DNA of 64,000 bases from Armatimonadota bacterium (GTDB lineage: Bacteria; Sysuimicrobiota; Sysuimicrobiia; Sysuimicrobiales; Humicultoraceae): assembly GCA_031081715.1 (NCBI GenBank), contig JAVHMA010000010.1, positions 20,713 to 84,712 of the forward strand, read 5' to 3'. A model generated the notes under the pieces. That model was not told the DNA's origin, made no database searches, and saw nothing but the letters and a program-made list of their open reading frames with translations. Both the position numbers and the translations under genes were made by a program. This document shows, piece by piece, positions 61,296 through 64,000 of this stretch; positions within the stretch are counted from its first letter, which is position 1; each line of letters begins with the position of its first letter.

Positions 61296-61969
61296 CGGCC
61301 GGCCGCGTCCCGGTGCCGGGCCCGCAGCACACCGAGCAGACTCTCGGCCTTGGCCCGGATGTGCGCGCGCATCAGCGTCTCGGCCACCTCGCGACGCCGC
61401 CGGCGAATCGCTGCCAGGATTGCCACGTGCTCCTGGTGCGAGCGTGCCGGCAGGCCGGGGGCCCTGAGGGTGACCAACCGGAGCTCGACCACGTAGCCCC
61501 GCAGGCGGCCGGCGATCTCCCCGAGCCGCCGGCTGCCGCTTGATGCGATCACGGCGTCGTGAAACTGCGTGTTCCACCGCAGCAGCCCCGAGGCGTCGCC
61601 GGCGGCCAGGCAACGACCGGCGCGGGCGAGGCTGTCCTCCATCACCCGGAGCGCGTCGGGGGTCGCGCGCACTGCGGCCAGCCCGGCGGCGTGGCTCTCG
61701 AGGACCTCGCGCAGGTCCATGATCTCCCGGACGTCGTCGAGGTTGACGTCGGCGACGGCCATGCCGCGGCGCCCGGCCGGTCGCACCAGGCCTTCCAGCT
61801 CGAGCTTGTGAAGAGCCTCGCGGATGGGTGTCCGGCTGATGCCGAGCCGCCGCGCGAGCTTGGCCTCGACCAGCCGCGTGCCCGGACGCAGCGTACCGCG
61901 GAGAATGGCGTCGCGCAGAGTGCGGAACGTCTCTTCCCTGAGGGGCAGACCGAGCCTGGGCACCTTCAC
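61292..61969 (-). CDS. GntR-family regulator, FadR/FCD type
   Basis: 225 residues: winged helix (LREETFRTLRDAILRGTLRPGTRL, ARRLGISRTPIREAL) and an all-helical FCD effector domain with His residues (FHDAVIA, HQEHVAIL, RAHI) that usually bind a metal and a carboxylate ligand. It likely represses its own operon: a 13-bp palindrome lies just downstream of its predicted transcription start. GTG start. Confidence 0.9.
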   Translation of the reverse strand: MKVPRLGLPLREETFRTLRDAILRGTLRPGTRLVEAKLARRLGISRTPIREALHKLELEGLVRPAGRRGMAVADVNLDDVREIMDLREVLESHAAGLAAVRATPDALRVMEDSLARAGRCLAAGDASGLLRWNTQFHDAVIASSGSRRLGEIAGRLRGYVVELRLVTLRAPGLPARSHQEHVAILAAIRRRRREVAETLMRAHIRAKAESLLGVLRARHRDAAGR

Positions 61970-61995
61970 GACCGTCCACCGCCGCCGTGGAGTTG

Positions 61996-62008
61996 GGATA
62001 CCGTATCC
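61996..62008. promoter_or_regulatory. Candidate GntR operator
   Basis: GGATACCGTATCC, a perfect palindrome around one central base, 27 bases before the gntR start and a few bases past the predicted start of transcription. Confidence 0.5.
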
Positions 62009-62019
62009 GATTCGGGCCC

Positions 62020-62048
62020 AGTCTACGCTGCGGCTCCTGTGCCGTCAA
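62020..62048 (-). promoter_or_regulatory. Promoter of the gntR operon
   Basis: Minus strand: TTGACG (62043-62048), 17 bases, TAGACT (62020-62025). The expected start site is near 62013, just before the palindrome. Confidence 0.6.
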
Positions 62049-62231
62049 CGGACGGCGCCGGATTGAGTGGGGATGCCACCGCGTTTGGGGAACCCGTCCG
62101 CGGGATGTCACCATAACAGGGGTGTCACGGTGCCACTCGACGAACGTGATCGGCGCGGGTGTCGGACGCGTCATCGGCCTAATCCGGGGGTGCAGCCCTC
62201 AACACCAATACCTGGAAAGGGTGATGACGCC

Positions 62232-62711
62232 ATGCAGGTGTCCAGCACGTTCCGCACACTCGTCCTGTCCCTGGCCGTGGCGGCCATGAGCCTCACGGCG
62301 CCGGGCACGGCACGCGCGCAGGCGCCCGCGCAGAACGTCGTCGAGGCGCTGCGGGCCGCAGGGACGTTCGGCAGGTTCCTCCAGGCAGTCGAGCAGGCCG
62401 GGCTCACCGCCGCGCTCACGGCCGAGCAGGTCACGGTCCTGGCTCCCACGGACGAGGCGTTCGCGCAGATCCCGCAGGCCACCCTCGAGAACCGGGAGCA
62501 GCTCATCAGCATCCTGCGGAACCACATCGTTGTTCCGTTCCTGTTGGCAGCGGGGGCGGGTCATAAAGGGATTGGCGCGCCACGGTGGAACATTCGCGAA
62601 CAGAACGGACTGTCGCCGGATCGCAACCCGGCAAGGATGCGCAGATGCCCACGCCGACCGAGCGCGGCTGCCTCGTGCTCGCCGACATCACCGGCTATAC
62701 CGCCTACCTGA
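62232..62711 (+). pseudogene. Truncated fasciclin (FAS1) secreted protein
   Basis: From the ATG at 62232: signal peptide (1-33, ending ARAQA), then the first two thirds of a FAS1 domain with the H1 box (VTVLAPTDEAFAQIP) and the start of the YH region (LISILRNHIV). After residue 98 the similarity stops at once; the frame runs on as an unrelated Arg/Pro-rich tail into the next gene. The missing H2 half of the domain suggests a deletion joining it to the DUF2652 gene. A second frame holding the lost part is not visible. Confidence 0.6.
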
Positions 62712-63727
62712 CGGGCGCCGAGCTCGACCACGCCCACGACGTGCTGGCCGACCTGATGGGGACCGTGGTGGCGGCGCTGCGACCGCCGATGCGGCTGGCG
62801 AAGCTCGAGGGCGATGCGGCGTTCGTCTACGCGCCCGAGGGCAAGGTCAGCGGGTCGCTGCTCCTCGATACTGTAGAACAGTGTTACTTCGCCTTCCGCC
62901 GCCGCGTCCGTGACATCCGCCAGGCGACGACCTGCCAGTGCAACGCCTGCATCCGCATCCCCAGCCTCGACCTGAAGCTCTTCGTCCACGACGGCGAGTT
63001 CGCGCGCCACCGCGTCGCCGGCCGGGAGGAACTGGCAGGCACCGACGTCATTCTCGTACACCGGCTCATGAAGAACCGCGTGAGCGAGACGCTGGGCTTA
63101 CAGGGCTACGCCCTATTCACCGACGCCTGCCTCCGCGCGGCGGGCCTTGACCCCGCCGTCCTCGGCCTGCGCCAGCACGTCGAGACCTACGAGCACATCG
63201 GCGAGGTGCGCGGATACGTGCTCGACCTGCGGGCGCGGTGGGCCGAGGAGCAGGAGCGGCGGCGCGTGTACGTCGGCGCCAAGGGCGCGGTGAGCGAGAT
63301 CGCCTTTGACTTCGACGCTCCGCCCTCGGTCGTCTGGGACTATCTCACCGACCCGGCCAAGCGCGTGCGCACCGGCGCCGGCGCCGGCATCAGCGGCATG
63401 CGCGAGGAGAGCCCGAGGGGCCGCCGCGGCCCGGGCACGGTCAACCATTGCGCCCACGGTCCGGACACCGTCCTCGAAGAGGTCCTCGACTGGCGGCCGT
63501 TCGAGTACTTCACCGTGCGGTTCCGGGTCGGGTTCCCGATCGAGGAGACCATCGAGCTCATCCCGGCCCAGGGCGGCACGCGTGTGGTCATGCGCCAGCG
63601 CATCCCCCCGAGCAAGCAGGCCCGCGAAGGATGGGCGCAGATGCGCGAGACATACATGGACATGATGCGGAAGGTGTACGAGGGAACGCTCGAGGCGCTG
63701 GCGGAAGATGGGGCGCGGGAAGCCTAA
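62645..63727 (+). CDS. DUF2652 (cyclase-like) domain fused to an SRPBCC domain
   Basis: 360 residues. The first 190 are DUF2652, related to class III nucleotide cyclases: GCLVLADITGYTAYL, KLEGDAAFVYAPEG and a Cys pair in CQCNACIRIP. The last 150 are an SRPBCC/START-like ligand-binding domain (AFDFDAPPSVVWDYLTDPAKR, WRPFEYFTVRF). The metal Asp of ADITGYT and the GDAAFV loop are kept, but catalytic activity is uncertain. The ATG at 62645 has an AAGGA box. Located directly after the truncated fasciclin gene. Confidence 0.82.
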   Translation: MPTPTERGCLVLADITGYTAYLTGAELDHAHDVLADLMGTVVAALRPPMRLAKLEGDAAFVYAPEGKVSGSLLLDTVEQCYFAFRRRVRDIRQATTCQCNACIRIPSLDLKLFVHDGEFARHRVAGREELAGTDVILVHRLMKNRVSETLGLQGYALFTDACLRAAGLDPAVLGLRQHVETYEHIGEVRGYVLDLRARWAEEQERRRVYVGAKGAVSEIAFDFDAPPSVVWDYLTDPAKRVRTGAGAGISGMREESPRGRRGPGTVNHCAHGPDTVLEEVLDWRPFEYFTVRFRVGFPIEETIELIPAQGGTRVVMRQRIPPSKQAREGWAQMRETYMDMMRKVYEGTLEALAEDGAREA

Positions 63728-63754
63728 CGAGCGGCGACTGCTGCCAGCGGTGGA

Positions 63755-63831
63755 TGGTGGGCCCTGGTGGACTCGAACCACCGACCTCGCCCTTATCAGG
63801 GGCGCGCTCTCACCACCTGAGCTAAGGGCCC
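63755..63831 (-). tRNA. tRNA-Ile (anticodon GAT)
   Basis: A 77-base cloverleaf with encoded CCA: acceptor GGGCCCT/AGGGCCC, D stem GCTC/GAGC, anticodon stem CGCCC/GGGCG with loop CTGATAA, T stem GGTGG/CCACC. It stands alone, not in an rRNA spacer within this window. Confidence 0.97.
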
Positions 63832-63844
63832 ACGGGCACCCCCG

Positions 63845-63874
63845 AGTATACCCGCTCTCTGGCAGGCCAAGCAA
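63845..63874 (-). promoter_or_regulatory. tRNA-Ile promoter
   Basis: Minus strand: TTGCTT (63869-63874), 18 bases, TATACT (63845-63850), 13 bases before the tRNA 5' end. The -10 is a 5/6 match; the -35 is weak. Confidence 0.55.
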
Positions 63875-63906
63875 CGGCCTCGCCGCCGGCGGGGCACGGG
63901 ACCGGG

Positions 63907-64000
63907 TTACGCGACGCGGGCGGACTCGCCCTCGAACTCGCGCCGGACCGCGGCCAGCAGCTCGGGGTCGGCCAGCAGGTCGTAGGCGGTGAGCGCCAGG
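63907..64000 (-). CDS. C-terminal end of an M20-type peptidase/amidohydrolase (partial)
   Basis: The last 30 residues before a TAA: LALTAYDLLADPELLAAVRR then EFEGESARVA. The pattern DLLxDPELLxxxxxEF is typical of the C-terminus of M20 aminoacylase or aminobenzoyl-glutamate hydrolases. Most of the gene lies outside the window. Confidence 0.55.
   Translation of the reverse strand, partial: LALTAYDLLADPELLAAVRREFEGESARVA

Noticed and set aside
1..64000. Insertion sequences, integrases, CRISPR arrays or phage genes
   Set aside because: I saw no transposase or integrase motif and no regularly spaced repeat on either strand, despite several truncated genes that might have suggested mobile elements.

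Overview
The window is 64 kb of very GC-rich bacterial chromosome. Genes are tightly packed, GTG and TTG starts are frequent, and ATGA/GTGA/TGATG stop-start overlaps are common. I see no insertion sequence, phage gene or CRISPR array. The gene order yajC ... spoIID-like - DUF2905 - ruvB - ruvA - ruvC - yebC recalls Gram-positive (Terrabacteria) chromosomes. Together with a bacillithiol-type deacetylase, an ADP-forming acetyl-CoA synthetase and many multihaem cytochromes, this suggests an uncultured deep-branching lineage (Armatimonadota/Sysuimicrobiota/Chloroflexota-like). That placement is an inference; no rRNA gene is present to test it.

Layout. 1-9 kb (minus): a MoeA-MobB fusion for molybdenum cofactor, a TtrBCA-type molybdoenzyme (Fe-S subunit, NrfD anchor, Tat-exported catalytic subunit), a periplasmic rhodanese, and an 11-haem cytochrome c split by an in-frame TGA. 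9-14.6 kb (minus): fhs, fchA, folD and an ADP-forming acyl-CoA synthetase, i.e. the methyl-branch folate enzymes of the Wood-Ljungdahl or serine-type C1 pathway plus an ATP-yielding acetyl-CoA step. 14.7-16.4 kb (plus): two exported c-type cytochromes.

16.4-37.6 kb (minus): about 29 genes in one run with no gap above 37 bp. In transcription order: yajC, HD hydrolase, glycosyltransferase, bshB1-like, bshC-like, ccmABCDE, a 49-residue membrane protein, ccmF, a ccmI-like gene, an exported protein, dihaem cytochrome c, Rieske protein, a cytochrome b that keeps only one haem-ligand pair, two small membrane proteins, a second four-His cytochrome b fused to a 2[4Fe-4S] ferredoxin, an MvhD-like protein, a 35-residue membrane peptide, a polyprenyl diphosphate synthase, a NarX/NarL-type two-component pair, a class II aldolase-like protein, and a heptahaem cytochrome with a membrane cytochrome b. 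This looks like a dedicated respiratory superoperon. Its core, a Rieske/cyt b complex with a cyt b-ferredoxin fusion and an MvhD-type subunit, is the best candidate for an undescribed system.

37.8-55 kb: housekeeping (spoIID-like, ruvBAC, yebC, PBP1A, proBA), DoxX, Hsp20, transaldolase, a large RecB-like nuclease/SF1 helicase, and an M24 peptidase preceded by an isochorismatase remnant. 55-64 kb: tRNA-Ala(CGC), SDRs, an acyl-ACP thioesterase-like protein, an MFS exporter, and a GntR-controlled amidohydrolase/SDR cluster with a truncated M24 remnant. A truncated fasciclin gene, a DUF2652-SRPBCC protein, tRNA-Ile(GAT) and the end of an M20-type peptidase follow. Four broken or truncated genes (7.6-8.9, 53.9, 61.2, 62.5 kb) suggest ongoing gene decay in the accessory parts.
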